64,000 nucleotides of DNA from Pseudomonas taiwanensis (GTDB taxonomy: Bacteria > Pseudomonadota > Gammaproteobacteria > Pseudomonadales > Pseudomonadaceae). The stretch's first letter is position 1. Every line of letters begins with the position of its first letter. This document shows positions 32,824 to 41,538 of the stretch, one piece after another. The position numbers and the translations under genes were made by a program. The notes under the pieces are model-generated. The model was not told the origin of the DNA and did no database searches. It saw only the letters and a program-made list of their open reading frames with translations. The stretch is taken from positions 62,001 through 126,000 of the forward strand of contig NZ_QJRF01000076.1 in the NCBI RefSeq assembly GCF_013393345.1. The letters are read 5' to 3'.

Positions 32824-33843
32824 ATGTCCGCCAACCAACGCCTGTTTGCCCTGGTCGCCAGCGTGATCGGTGAATCCGCCGCCCGCTGGGTCAACGCCCA
32901 CGTGGAAGTCCCCGCAGGCCTGTCCGCATTCCCCTTCAGCGAAACCGCCGTGCATCGCGCCTGGCTGGCCGAGGCGCTGAACCTCTGCCTGTTCCACAAA
33001 CTGGTGGAGGCGGTCCCCATCGGCCGCACCTATGTGGAAGAACAACGCGCCAAGGGCCGTCAGGTGGTGTTCGATCACGGCGCCATCCGCACCGTCGACT
33101 GGCCGGACAACGGCGCCCTGCCCCGTGGCCGCCAGGCGTTCGCCCGTTTGCTGGAGCCCCTGGGCTTCGCCGACGTGCGCACTTATCCACTGACCAAGCT
33201 GAAGATGACCGGCTATGCCTACCGGCAGATGGACCTGCCTGAGGACATCGCCCAGTTCTTCGTCTCCGAACTGCATCCAGGCCGCTTCGGCGAAAGCTTC
33301 CAACTGGCAGTGAGCCGCGTGGTAGGCGATAGCCGCGACCCGCTGGACGCCAGCCACAAGGCCATCCTCGACACCCTCTGGCGCCAGCGCCAATGCAGCG
33401 AGGCCGAGGCCCGGCACCTGCTGCCCGCGCTCTATCGCGCCTTCGACCGCCAGCACGGCGTGGTGCAGGAAAGCGACTATCAGCAGTTGCGCGACGAAAG
33501 CGTGGAAATGGCCTGGATCGCCACAGAAGGCAACATGTTCAACCACCTCACCGACCGCGTCGCCAACCTGCAGTCGGTCGTGGATGAGCAAAATGCCAAG
33601 GGCCGGCCGATGAAGGCCAGCATCGAGATCTCGGCGTCCGGCCGGGTGATGCAGACCGCCTACCGCGCTGTGCAGGTGCAGCGCGACTTCATCGACGAAA
33701 GCGGCCGTGCCGTACAGCGCGAGGTACCGGGGTCGTTCGTGGAGTTCATCCAGCGCGAGATCGATCCGGACGACGCCCGGTTGGACCTGAACTTCGACAG
33801 CGGCAATGCCCAGGGCATTTTCAAGATGACGGCTGGCCAGTAG
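32824..33843 (+). CDS. DUF1338 protein, HglS-like (2-oxoadipate dioxygenase/decarboxylase family)
   Basis: A 339-residue protein of the DUF1338/VOC-fold iron enzymes. Candidate metal ligands are H58 (LFHKLVEAV), H241 (NMFNHLTDRV) and E307 (GSFVEFIQR). P. putida HglS, which converts 2-oxoadipate to D-2-hydroxyglutarate in D-lysine catabolism, is longer (about 460 residues). This is therefore either the shorter DUF1338 subfamily or a C-terminally trimmed form. Position downstream of the ama regulator supports a lysine-pathway role. The TAG stop (33841-33843) is the start of a GTAGGGGCGAATTC repeat. Confidence 0.78.
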   Translation: MSANQRLFALVASVIGESAARWVNAHVEVPAGLSAFPFSETAVHRAWLAEALNLCLFHKLVEAVPIGRTYVEEQRAKGRQVVFDHGAIRTVDWPDNGALPRGRQAFARLLEPLGFADVRTYPLTKLKMTGYAYRQMDLPEDIAQFFVSELHPGRFGESFQLAVSRVVGDSRDPLDASHKAILDTLWRQRQCSEAEARHLLPALYRAFDRQHGVVQESDYQQLRDESVEMAWIATEGNMFNHLTDRVANLQSVVDEQNAKGRPMKASIEISASGRVMQTAYRAVQVQRDFIDESGRAVQREVPGSFVEFIQREIDPDDARLDLNFDSGNAQGIFKMTAGQ

Positions 33844-33928
33844 GGGCGAATTCATTCGCGAAGGTCCGCCGGCGGCCCGTGGTCCTAGGCCATTTCACGG
33901 TTTATCGCGAATAAATTCGCTCCCACAA
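33840..33928. repeat. Inverted GTAGGGGCGAATTCATTCGC repeat overlapping the stop codon
   Basis: GTAGGGGCGAATTCATTCGCG at the left and CGCGAATAAATTCGCTCCCAC at the right. Its first bases make the TAG stop of the DUF1338 gene. Confidence 0.85.
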
Positions 33929-33940
33929 CAACCCCCATGA

Positions 33941-33970
33941 AAAAAGGCCGCTACACGGAGCGGCCTTTTT
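33941..33970. terminator. Bidirectional terminator between the DUF1338 gene and azurin
   Basis: Arms AAAAAGGCCGCT (33941-33952) and AGCGGCCTTTTT (33959-33970), 6-base loop, A-run on one side and T-run on the other, so it can terminate both convergent genes. Confidence 0.9.
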
Positions 33971-33986
33971 CGTGTTCACCTGAGGG

Positions 33987-34436
33987 TCAGTCGACCAGGG
34001 CCAGGGTGCCCTTCATCATCGACACGTGACCCGGGAACGAGCAGAAGAACTCGTAGCTTTCACCGGCAGCCAGCTTGGCCACATCGAAGGTTACGCTGTC
34101 GCTCTCGCCACCGCCGATCATCTTGGTGTGGGCAATAATACGGGCGTCGTCGGCCTTCAGGTAATCCTTGTCGAGGCCGGCGGTCATGCCTTCGGTGGCA
34201 ATGGCCTGGGCATCAGCGGTCTTGCTCAGCACCCAGTTGTGACCCATCACGTTCTTGGCCAGCTTGCCGGAGTGCTTGAGGTTCACGGTGAAGGTTTTGC
34301 AGCTCTTGCTGACCTTGATCTCTTTGGTATCGAAAGTCATCTGATCGGTGGCCTGCACATCCACGGTACATTCAGCAGCCAGCAGAGGTGCACTGGCCAG
34401 GGCCAGCACGGATGCAACGACGAGCTTGCGAATCAT
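33987..34436 (-). CDS. azu: Azurin, type I blue copper protein
   Basis: A 149-residue precursor with a 20-residue signal peptide ([20 protein letters not shown]) and mature start AECTVDVQ. All copper ligands are present: His in MGHNWVL, and Cys, His and Met in [10 protein letters not shown]. The Cys3-Cys26 disulfide is conserved (ECTVD, KSCKTF). It transfers electrons in the periplasm, for example to nitrite reductase. AAGGAG precedes the ATG at 34436. No TTGAT-N4-ATCAA ANR box is visible in the 124 bases before the next gene. Confidence 0.97.
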   Translation of the reverse strand: MIRKLVVASVLALASAPLLAAECTVDVQATDQMTFDTKEIKVSKSCKTFTVNLKHSGKLAKNVMGHNWVLSKTADAQAIATEGMTAGLDKDYLKADDARIIAHTKMIGGGESDSVTFDVAKLAAGESYEFFCSFPGHVSMMKGTLALVD

Positions 34437-34560
34437 GGGAGTCTCCTTGGCAGAAAGGGCAGAAATGCCCCAAGAAGGGAGACTGCACCATTTATCCACG
34501 AGTTCCCATATCGTGCGGCAACAAGCCGCAACCCGTCTGAAACAAGGAATTTCAAGGCTC

Positions 34561-35184
34561 ATGTTGTCCTTCTTCATTGCCGCGATGCTTCTCGGATTCG
34601 TGTTCAACGCAGCACCCGGCGCGGTGTTCAGCGAAACCCTGCGGCGTGGCCTGCGCGACGGCTACAAGCCCGCGCTGATGGTGCAGATCGGCTCACTGGT
34701 GGGCGATGCCACCTGGGCCGCACTGGGCCTAACTGGCCTCGCCCTGTTGCTGGACAGCGCCACCGTGCGCTACCCCCTGACCATCGCCAGTGCCCTGTAT
34801 CTGGGCTGGCTCGGCCTGCAGTCGCTGCGTGACGCCCATCGTCCGCCGCAGCCCTCGACCGACGAGCAAGGCGCCAGCGGCGGGGCCTTCGCCTCCGGCG
34901 CCGCGCTGTCGCTGACCAACCCGCAGAACATCGTCTACTGGGCCGCGATGGGCGGAGCCATGGCGGCTGTGGGTGTGGCCGAGCCGACGCCCACACACCT
35001 GGCGGTGTTCTTCGGCGGCTTCATGCTGTCGTCGTTGCTCTGGTGCTTCATCTGCGCCGGCCTGGTGGACTGGTTCCGCCGCGCGGCCTCCACCCTCTGG
35101 CACCGCCTCACCTACCTGGCCTGCGGCTTGTGCCTGCTGGGCCTGTCAGGGATGACGGCGGCGGAATTGCTGAAGCTGGCCTGA
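34561..35184 (+). CDS. LysE/RhtB family amino acid exporter
   Basis: A 207-residue membrane protein with about six helices and the family motif [24 protein letters not shown] near the N-terminus, then [13 protein letters not shown]. Family members export lysine, arginine, threonine or homoserine lactones. ATG at 34561 with AAGG upstream; divergent from azurin. In-frame sequence further up belongs to the azurin shadow. Confidence 0.87.
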   Translation: MLSFFIAAMLLGFVFNAAPGAVFSETLRRGLRDGYKPALMVQIGSLVGDATWAALGLTGLALLLDSATVRYPLTIASALYLGWLGLQSLRDAHRPPQPSTDEQGASGGAFASGAALSLTNPQNIVYWAAMGGAMAAVGVAEPTPTHLAVFFGGFMLSSLLWCFICAGLVDWFRRAASTLWHRLTYLACGLCLLGLSGMTAAELLKLA

Positions 35185-35385
35185 TCTGTCGTGGCGCCAT
35201 TCGTCCAGAAGGCGATGCGCCATCCACACCGCTGAAGCCTGCTCGCCGCCCCTCCCGCCGGGGCTTGCGGCGGCGGTCCAGACTGATTCCAGCACCTACC
35301 GTTCGGAAGCTGACCGCTCGAACAGCTTGGAGCCCGGGCACTAAATCGGTACCCTTGCGCGCTTTTTTCGCCCGAGGAGTCCCCC

Positions 35386-35973
35386 ATGTCCTTGCGTTCC
35401 ATCTGCGTGTTCTGCGGCGCCAGCCCCGGCGCCAAGCCGATCTACCGTGAAACAGCCGCCCTTCTTGGCCACACCCTGGCCGAGCGCGGTATCACGCTGG
35501 TCTACGGCGGTGGCGCAGTTGGCCTGATGGGCACCGTGGCCGATGCGGCCCTGGCTGCCGGTGGCGAAGTCATCGGGGTGATTCCGCAGAGCCTGATGGA
35601 CGCCGAGATCGGCCACAAAGGCCTGACTCGCCTGGAAGTGGTGGACGGCATGCACGCCCGCAAGGCCCGCATGGCCGAGCTGTCCGACGCCTTCATCGCC
35701 CTGCCCGGCGGCCTGGGCACCCTGGAAGAGCTGTTCGAGATCTGGACCTGGGGCCAACTGGGCTACCACAGCAAACCGCTGGGCCTGCTGGAAGTGAACA
35801 GCTTCTACGACAAGCTCACCGACTTCCTCGACCACCTGGTGGAAGAGCGCTTCGTCCGCGACCAGCACCGCGGCATGCTGCAGGTCGGCGGCCACCCGGA
35901 AATCCTGCTCGACCGCCTGGAAGCCTGGCGCCCGAGCAGCGCGCCCAAATGGGTCGACCGCAAGCCCCACTGA
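35386..35973 (+). CDS. LOG family protein (cytokinin riboside 5'-monophosphate phosphoribohydrolase-like)
   Basis: A 195-residue protein of the TIGR00730 family. The nucleotide-binding motifs GGGAVGLMG and [16 protein letters not shown] (PGGxGTxxE, near residue 105) are intact. Enzymes of this family remove ribose 5'-phosphate from AMP or cytokinin nucleotides. In P. aeruginosa the gene also follows azurin. GAGGAG precedes the ATG. The 200 bases upstream hold no gene. Confidence 0.92.
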   Translation: MSLRSICVFCGASPGAKPIYRETAALLGHTLAERGITLVYGGGAVGLMGTVADAALAAGGEVIGVIPQSLMDAEIGHKGLTRLEVVDGMHARKARMAELSDAFIALPGGLGTLEELFEIWTWGQLGYHSKPLGLLEVNSFYDKLTDFLDHLVEERFVRDQHRGMLQVGGHPEILLDRLEAWRPSSAPKWVDRKPH

Positions 35974-36031
35974 CCCCGCGCCCGTCCCGGCTTTAAACTG
36001 TCCGGGACAACCCCAAGGCCAGGAGCGGCCC

Positions 36032-36403
36032 ATGGCAGGCGAAGAGCGGATCAAGGTCTATTTCAACAGCGCATGCCCGGTGTGCAAGGCCGGCATCGAA
36101 GGCCAGAAAGGCAAGACCACCGCCTGCCAGGTGGAGTGGGCCGATGTCCATCAGGACAACAGCGCGGTAGACGAAATCGGCGAGAACCTGGAATACGTCC
36201 GCGAGCGCCTGCACCTGGTGGACGAACAGGGCGTCAAGCGCATGGGGATGGACGCCTTCATCGTGCTCTGGCGCCACTCACCTGAAGAACGCTGGAAAGC
36301 CCGACTCTTCTCCCTGCCGCTGATCCACGGCCTTGCGCAGCTCGGCTACAAGCTGTTCGCCCGCCTGCTCTACCGCTGGAACAGAGCCAAACATCACTGG
36401 TGA
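36032..36403 (+). CDS. DCC-family thiol-disulfide protein (DUF393)
   Basis: A 123-residue protein with the DCC-like motif YFNSACPVCKAGI (CxxC at residues 15-18) and the DUF393 body (WADVHQDN...LHLVDEQG). Related proteins have a thioredoxin-like fold; the substrate is unknown. It ends against the following GNAT gene with a stop-start overlap. Confidence 0.82.
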   Translation: MAGEERIKVYFNSACPVCKAGIEGQKGKTTACQVEWADVHQDNSAVDEIGENLEYVRERLHLVDEQGVKRMGMDAFIVLWRHSPEERWKARLFSLPLIHGLAQLGYKLFARLLYRWNRAKHHW

Positions 36404-36855
36404 CATGGATGACCCCTTTCGTCGAAACCCTGAGTACCCTTTCCGCTGCCGACCGCCAGCGCCTGATCGAAGTCTGGGAGGGCGCCGTGCGCGCTACCCA
36501 CAATTTCCTCAGTGAAGACGACATCCAGTTCTTCAAACCCCTGGTGCGCGATGCCTACCTGGACGCGGTGCAAGTGGCCTGCCTGCGCGATGCCGCCGGC
36601 AGCATCACCGGGTTCATCGGGACCGATGGGGAAAAGGTGGAGATGCTGTTCGTCGACCCAGCCCTTCGCGGCCAGGGCCTTGGTCGCAGGCTGATGGAGC
36701 ATGCGCTGGCGCTCGGCGCGCGCATCGTCGATGTGAACGAACAGAATCCGCAGGCGGTGGGTTTCTATCTGCGCTTGGGCTTCGTGCAATACGACCGCTC
36801 GCCCGTGGATGGCTCGGGGAAGCCATTCCCCATCCTGCATCTGCGCAAGGGCTGA
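36400..36855 (+). CDS. GNAT N-acetyltransferase
   Basis: A 151-residue GNAT protein with the acetyl-CoA loop PALRGQGLGRRLMEHAL (RGQGLG near residue 93) and the tail DVNEQNPQAVGFYLRLGFVQYDRS. A GTG at 36400 overlaps the previous stop (GTGA) and would couple translation; ATG at 36409 (MTPFVETL) is the alternative. The substrate is unknown. A C-rich repeat follows at about 36863-36900. Confidence 0.85.
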   Translation: MTWMTPFVETLSTLSAADRQRLIEVWEGAVRATHNFLSEDDIQFFKPLVRDAYLDAVQVACLRDAAGSITGFIGTDGEKVEMLFVDPALRGQGLGRRLMEHALALGARIVDVNEQNPQAVGFYLRLGFVQYDRSPVDGSGKPFPILHLRKG

Positions 36856-36862
36856 CCGGGCT

Positions 36863-36974
36863 TCCCTCACCCCAACCCTCTCCCAGAGGGAGAGGGAGTC
36901 GATTGTGCCGGCATCAGCCGAGCGTTTTTCCTGTAGGGGCGAATTCATTCGCCAAGCAGGCCGCAGGCCTGCCC
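36863..36974. repeat. C-rich palindrome plus single TGTAGGGGCGAATTCATTCGC repeat
   Basis: CCTCACCCCAACCCTCTCCC...GGGAGAGGG at 36863-36900, then a lone TGTAGGGGCGAATTCATTCGCC from 36932 with the inner palindrome GCAGGCCGCAGGCCTGC. It lies at the convergent ends of the GNAT and MscS genes. Confidence 0.75.
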
Positions 36975-36978
36975 AAGA

Positions 36979-37827
36979 TCACCCCTGCGGCTGCTGCACG
37001 ATGATGGTCTGCGCCGGCATGGGCGCCGGGAAGTCCGAGCCCAGGGCTTCCTTGATGGTGCGGTTGGTATCGAAATACACCTGCCAGTAGTTGTCGTTGT
37101 GGCAATAAGGTCGTACCGCCAGCACCGGTCCCACCAGGTTGAACTCAAGGATTTCCACATCCACCGGCGGCTCGGTGAGCACATTGGGGATGGCGGCGAT
37201 GCGCGCCTTGAGAACAGCCGCGGCTGCGTGCCAGTCGGCGGCGCCGGAGAGCTGGGCCTTGAGTTCCACGCGGCGGAAGGTGTTGTGGCTGAAGTTCTGG
37301 ATGGTGTCGCTGAAGATCTTGTTGTTGCCCACCAGGGTCATCACGTTGTCCGGCGTGTTGATCGTGGTGGCGAACAGACCGATCTCCTTCACCGTACCGG
37401 TCACGCCGCCAGCGCTGATCATGTCGCCCACCTTGAACGGCCGCAGGACGATGATGAATCCGCCCGCCGCCAGGTTCGCCAGCAGCCCCGACCAGGCCAT
37501 GCCGATGGCCAGGCCGACCGCCGCGATCAATGCCGCGAGGCTGGTGGTCTGGATGCCGAAGAAGCCGAGGATGCCCACCACCAGGAGGACGTTCAGGGTG
37601 ACGGTGATGAACGAGCCGACATAGCGCAGTACGGTCGGGTCCACTTTCTGTCGCTCCAGGGAGCGCTGGACCAGTCCGACCGCGAAGCCGATGAGCCAGC
37701 GACCCACCACCCAGAAGGCGATGGCCGCGAGAATCTTGACGCCGAAGGTTGTGGCGTACTGCATGACCGTGGTCATAAACGCACTGACCTTCTCAGTACC
37801 CACATTGACGATGGTTGTTTCATCCAT
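36979..37827 (-). CDS. Small-conductance mechanosensitive channel (MscS family)
   Basis: A 282-residue MscS-type channel: three N-terminal helices (residues about 25-45, 65-85, 90-112), pore-lining TM3 rich in Gly and Ala (AALIAAVGLAIGMAWSGLLANLAAG), the beta domain PFKVGDMISAGGVTGTVKEIGLFATTI with NNKIFSDTIQN, and a short cytoplasmic C-terminal domain. It opens under membrane tension in hypo-osmotic shock. The gene ends just after a repeat. Confidence 0.93.
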   Translation of the reverse strand: MDETTIVNVGTEKVSAFMTTVMQYATTFGVKILAAIAFWVVGRWLIGFAVGLVQRSLERQKVDPTVLRYVGSFITVTLNVLLVVGILGFFGIQTTSLAALIAAVGLAIGMAWSGLLANLAAGGFIIVLRPFKVGDMISAGGVTGTVKEIGLFATTINTPDNVMTLVGNNKIFSDTIQNFSHNTFRRVELKAQLSGAADWHAAAAVLKARIAAIPNVLTEPPVDVEILEFNLVGPVLAVRPYCHNDNYWQVYFDTNRTIKEALGSDFPAPMPAQTIIVQQPQG

Positions 37828-37915
37828 GGCAAAGCACCTTGCAGGAGAGAAGTGGCCCCGAAAAAGCTAGCACGGCGCCGGCAAAGTGCTCGCGGCAACA
37901 GCCCGCGAGCTTTTC

Positions 37916-37999
37916 GTAGGTTGGTCTGAGGTACGAAGCCCAACGATGCGGCGCATGAAATGGACGACGTTGGGCCTCGCTGAGCTCGGACCAACCTAC
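37916..37999. repeat. Inverted REP pair of the RAYT family
   Basis: GTAGGTTGGTCTGAGG...GAAGCCCAACG and ACGTTGGGCCTCG...GGACCAACCTAC: the same words as the REPs beside the RAYT gene at 2967, 35 kb away. It lies 3' of the transglutaminase operon and 5' of the MscS gene. Confidence 0.9.
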
Positions 38000-38015
38000 A
38001 AGAGCGGCGAGGGCT

Positions 38016-38951
38016 TCAGACGGCGAGTTCCCAGAGCGGCATGACAGTCACGCGGACTTCCGGGTCGTGGCTGCCGCCGCCGAGGATGACCCCGCGCAGG
38101 GGCGAGACATCGGAGAAGTCGCGGCCCCAGGCCAGGGTGATGTGTTCCAGGTTGGGCAGGATGTTGTTGGTGGGGTCGAAGTCCACCCAGCCATTGCGCG
38201 GGCAGTACACCGAGACCCAGGCGTGGGAAGCGTCGGCGCCGATCAGGCGCGGCTGGCCGGGTGGCGGCTGGGTCAGCAGGTAGCCGCTCACGTAGCGCGC
38301 CGCCAGCCCGCGGGAGCGCAGGCAGGCAAGCATCAGGTGGGCGAAGTCCTGGCAGACGCCACGGCGGCGCTCCAGCACCTCGGTCAGCGGCGTTGCCACC
38401 TGGGTGGCCTCGGCATCGAAGGCGAACTCACTGAAGATCTTCTCCATCAGCGCGGCCGTGCCCTGCAGCAGTGGCCGGCCGGCCGGGAAGCAGCCAGCAG
38501 CGAATTCGGCGAATTGGCGCTTGATGCGCACGTAGGGCGATTCCACGCGATAGCGGCAGGCGTCCAGTTCGATGGGCGACAGGGCGCGGCCGGTGAAGCC
38601 GAGGATGGCCGGCACCTGTTCCCAGGCCGGTGAGGCGGCGAGGTCCAGCGGCGCATGGGGCAGGACTTCGATCTGCAGGCGCGCGTTCACCTGCAGCTCA
38701 TCATGGGGGCGTTCGAAGGCCAGGCGCGTCAGTGGGTTGCCGAAGACGTCCGTGAGGTCCTGGCGCAACGTCGGTTCGGGATTGATCAGCAACTGCTGCC
38801 CGCTGCACACCTGCCAGGAGCACTCTCGCGGCCAGAGGTGCACCAGCTGCTGGGACAGCGACACCGGCGCCGAATAGCGATAGTGGGTGTCGTGGAACAC
38901 CTGGTAGCGGGCGCCCTGCACAGGGGCGATGGATTGGGCTTGCGCGTGCAT
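38016..38951 (-). CDS. Transglutaminase-like cysteine peptidase-fold protein, short
   Basis: A 311-residue protein with the bacterial transglutaminase N-terminal beta domain (YQVFHDTHYRYSAPVSLSQQLVHLWPR) and catalytic domain. The triad is Cys in RRGVCQDFAHLM, His in ADASHAWVSVY and Asp in VDFDPTNN. No signal peptide is seen, so it is likely cytoplasmic. The start overlaps the stop of the ATP-grasp gene by 1 base; both are translationally coupled to the upstream long transglutaminase. Activity and substrate unknown. Confidence 0.9.
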   Translation of the reverse strand: MHAQAQSIAPVQGARYQVFHDTHYRYSAPVSLSQQLVHLWPRECSWQVCSGQQLLINPEPTLRQDLTDVFGNPLTRLAFERPHDELQVNARLQIEVLPHAPLDLAASPAWEQVPAILGFTGRALSPIELDACRYRVESPYVRIKRQFAEFAAGCFPAGRPLLQGTAALMEKIFSEFAFDAEATQVATPLTEVLERRRGVCQDFAHLMLACLRSRGLAARYVSGYLLTQPPPGQPRLIGADASHAWVSVYCPRNGWVDFDPTNNILPNLEHITLAWGRDFSDVSPLRGVILGGGSHDPEVRVTVMPLWELAV

Positions 38952-41449
38952 CAGGTCGATACCGTTTGCTGGCTGACGTCGTCGACGTGGGCAAAATAGC
39001 GCAATCCGAGACGATCGGAGACCTGTCCGACGTTCTGTGCGATATCCCGCAGCAGCCCGGCCAGTCCGGCCAGCACCTCGGCCAGACTGTCACTGCCGAA
39101 CAGCGGGTCTTCCAGGGTGGCCAGGTCGAAGGCGAGCAGACGCCCGATCAACCCGCTCAGCACCAGTTCCTGGGGCGCGCCGAATTCCTGGTGCAGGCGC
39201 CCGAGGGAACGTTCCAGGGCCTGCAGCTGGAAGCGCAGGGCGTGGGGGTTCTGGTCATGCAGCAGGAGCAGGTCGAGTACCGGGATCAACTGCGGCGAGG
39301 CCAGGTAGCGCGAACGGTAGGTGATGGTGCTGTTGCCCAGTTCCAGCAGCCATTCCAGAGCGCCCTGGTCCCAGGAATCGCCCCCTTCGAGGAAGCCGGC
39401 AATGGCATCGGCATAGAACTGCACCCGCTCGATGCGACGGCCGATCATCAGGAAGCGCCAGCCATCGTCGCGGGTCATGTCGTCCAGGGCGAAGCCGGAC
39501 AGGGCCGCCAGGGACATCAGCAGGCGGTTGAGGAATTCCAGCGCTTCGCCGAGATCGGTGCGCTTCGGGTCCAGAGCCTGGGCCTCACGATGCAGCTCCA
39601 GCACCGCGTGCCAGTTCTCCCGTGACAGCCGCCCGCGCACCTGGGCTGCGGCCCAATGCAGGCGGCGCAGATTGGCACTGACGCTGCTCGGCCATTCGTC
39701 GTCCAGCAGAGCCGCCAGCAAGCGCTGCTCCAGGGGTTCCTTGCCGACCGGCACGAGGCCAATGGCGCCGGCCAGCTGTAGTGCCGAGCGCAACGCCTGC
39801 TCGTCGCCGTCGGCATCCACATAGCGCGACAGCACCACCCGCAGCAACCGCGCGCCATCGTCGCAGCGCTCGCCGTAGCGACCGAACCAGTAGAGGTTTT
39901 CCACAACCCGCGAGGGCAGATAGGGGTCCTGGCGGATCAGGTCGCGTGCGCCGATGGTGCGGGGCCGCAGCGGCTCGCCCACCACCGGCAGGTCGGCCAG
40001 CACCCAGGTGTCCTTGCTGGCACCGCCGCGCTGCATGGATACCACCTCGGCATCGGCCTCCGAGGCCACCCGTGTCAGGCCGCCCGGCATCACCCAGTAG
40101 CTGCCGTCGGCACCTGCCACGGCGAACACGCGCATGCCGATGGCTCGCGAATGCAACTCACCGCCTGTTTCGTCGCCGAGCCAGACCGGCGCCTGGGAAA
40201 GCTGCGCCAGGCGCTGGGCGACATAGGCGTGAGGATGAGCCTGCAGGCGCTTGCGCAGCGCCAGCAGCGCACCGTCTTCAAGCGCGTGGCCGAACAGCGG
40301 TTCGAAGCTCTGGCTGGGGAAGGCCGGTTTGATCACCAGCCCGGCCAGGCCGTCCGGAGCCTTGCTCAGCACTTGCCCCTGGCCGCACCACCAGGTGCCG
40401 ACGGTGGGCAGCAGCAGGTCCTCGCCGAGCAGCCGCTGGCTGACTTTCGGCAGGAAGCCCAGCAGCCCTGGCGATTCCAGTACGCCACTGCCCAGGGCGT
40501 TGGCCACCAGGACCCGTCCCTGGCGTACCGCATCCAGCAGGCCGGGCACGCCCAGCGCCGAGTCGGTGCGCAGTTCCAGTGGATCGCAGTAGTCGTCGTC
40601 GAGGCGGCGCAGTACGGCATGGACGCGCTTCAGGCCACCCAGGGTCTTGAGGTAGAGGGTGGCGTCGCGCACCGTCAGGTCGTGACCTTCCACCAGCGGA
40701 AAACCGAGCTGGCGAGCCAGGTAGAGATGCTCGAAATAGGTTTCGTTGAAACGCCCGGGGGTGAGCAGCACCACCAGCGGCGTCTCGCCATCGCTGGGCG
40801 CCTGGCGGATCAGGGTTTCCTGCAGGGTGCGGAAGTAGCCGGCGAGGTACTGCACCCGCAGGTCGCGATAGAGCTCCGGCAGTGCGCGGGACACGATCTG
40901 CCGGTTCTCCAGGGCGTAGCCAGCCCCGGACGGCGCCTGGGTGCGATCGGCCAGCACATGCCAGCGCCCATCGGCATCACGGGCGAGATCCACCGCGTAG
41001 CTGTGCAGGAAGATGCCGCCGGGTGGCTGCACGCCCTGGCAGGGCCAGAGGAAGTTGGGATGACCGTAGACCAGTTCGCTGGGCAACAAGCCTTCGACCA
41101 GCAGCTGCTGCTCGCCATACAGATCGGCCAGCACGGCATTGAGCAAACGCGCACGCTGGGCCACGCCAGCAGCGATGGGCTGCCATTCCTCGGCCGAGAG
41201 CAGGTTGGGCAGCAGGTCCAGCTCCCAGGGGCGGTCGGTGCCCTTGGGGTCCGCGTACACGTTGTAGGTGACGCCGTTTTCCTGGATCTGCCGCGCCAGC
41301 AGTTCCTGGCGCTGCCGAATCTGCGCCGGGCTGCTGCGCTCGAGTTGCTGGAACAAACGCTGCCAGTGGGGACGCACCTGACCCTCGTCATCCAGCAATT
41401 CGTGGTAGGCCGTGGCGGTCAGCGGATAGTTGGCTAGCAGCTCGGACAT
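38951..41449 (-). CDS. Circularly permuted ATP-grasp plus Alpha-E fusion protein
   Basis: An 832-residue two-part protein. The first about 470 residues are a circularly permuted ATP-grasp (DUF404/DUF407), with NVYADPKGTDRPWELDLLPNLLS, VVLLTPGRFNETYFEHLYLARQLG and WVMPGGLTRVASEADAEV. The rest is the all-helical Alpha-E domain (DUF403), opening LPSRVVENLYWFGRYGERCDDGARLLRVVL. ATP-grasp enzymes usually ligate carboxylates to amines, which suggests a peptide or amide synthesis step. The combination with two transglutaminase proteins is conserved in many bacteria, product unknown. Confidence 0.92.
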   Translation of the reverse strand: MSELLANYPLTATAYHELLDDEGQVRPHWQRLFQQLERSSPAQIRQRQELLARQIQENGVTYNVYADPKGTDRPWELDLLPNLLSAEEWQPIAAGVAQRARLLNAVLADLYGEQQLLVEGLLPSELVYGHPNFLWPCQGVQPPGGIFLHSYAVDLARDADGRWHVLADRTQAPSGAGYALENRQIVSRALPELYRDLRVQYLAGYFRTLQETLIRQAPSDGETPLVVLLTPGRFNETYFEHLYLARQLGFPLVEGHDLTVRDATLYLKTLGGLKRVHAVLRRLDDDYCDPLELRTDSALGVPGLLDAVRQGRVLVANALGSGVLESPGLLGFLPKVSQRLLGEDLLLPTVGTWWCGQGQVLSKAPDGLAGLVIKPAFPSQSFEPLFGHALEDGALLALRKRLQAHPHAYVAQRLAQLSQAPVWLGDETGGELHSRAIGMRVFAVAGADGSYWVMPGGLTRVASEADAEVVSMQRGGASKDTWVLADLPVVGEPLRPRTIGARDLIRQDPYLPSRVVENLYWFGRYGERCDDGARLLRVVLSRYVDADGDEQALRSALQLAGAIGLVPVGKEPLEQRLLAALLDDEWPSSVSANLRRLHWAAAQVRGRLSRENWHAVLELHREAQALDPKRTDLGEALEFLNRLLMSLAALSGFALDDMTRDDGWRFLMIGRRIERVQFYADAIAGFLEGGDSWDQGALEWLLELGNSTITYRSRYLASPQLIPVLDLLLLHDQNPHALRFQLQALERSLGRLHQEFGAPQELVLSGLIGRLLAFDLATLEDPLFGSDSLAEVLAGLAGLLRDIAQNVGQVSDRLGLRYFAHVDDVSQQTVST

Positions 41450-41497
41450 CGGGGGCTCGGTAGTTGGGCGGCAGGGAAACTTTAGCGGACAGCGCGA

Positions 41498-41526
41498 CGC
41501 CCGGCCGCTGTATCGTCGGCCGGGCG
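41498..41526. other. Hairpin between the long transglutaminase and ATP-grasp genes
   Basis: Arms CGCCCGGCC (41498-41506) and GGCCGGGCG (41518-41526) around an 11-base loop, in the 89-base gap. No T-run, so transcription probably continues into the ATP-grasp gene. Confidence 0.45.
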
Positions 41527-41538
41527 CCCTTGCCCAAG

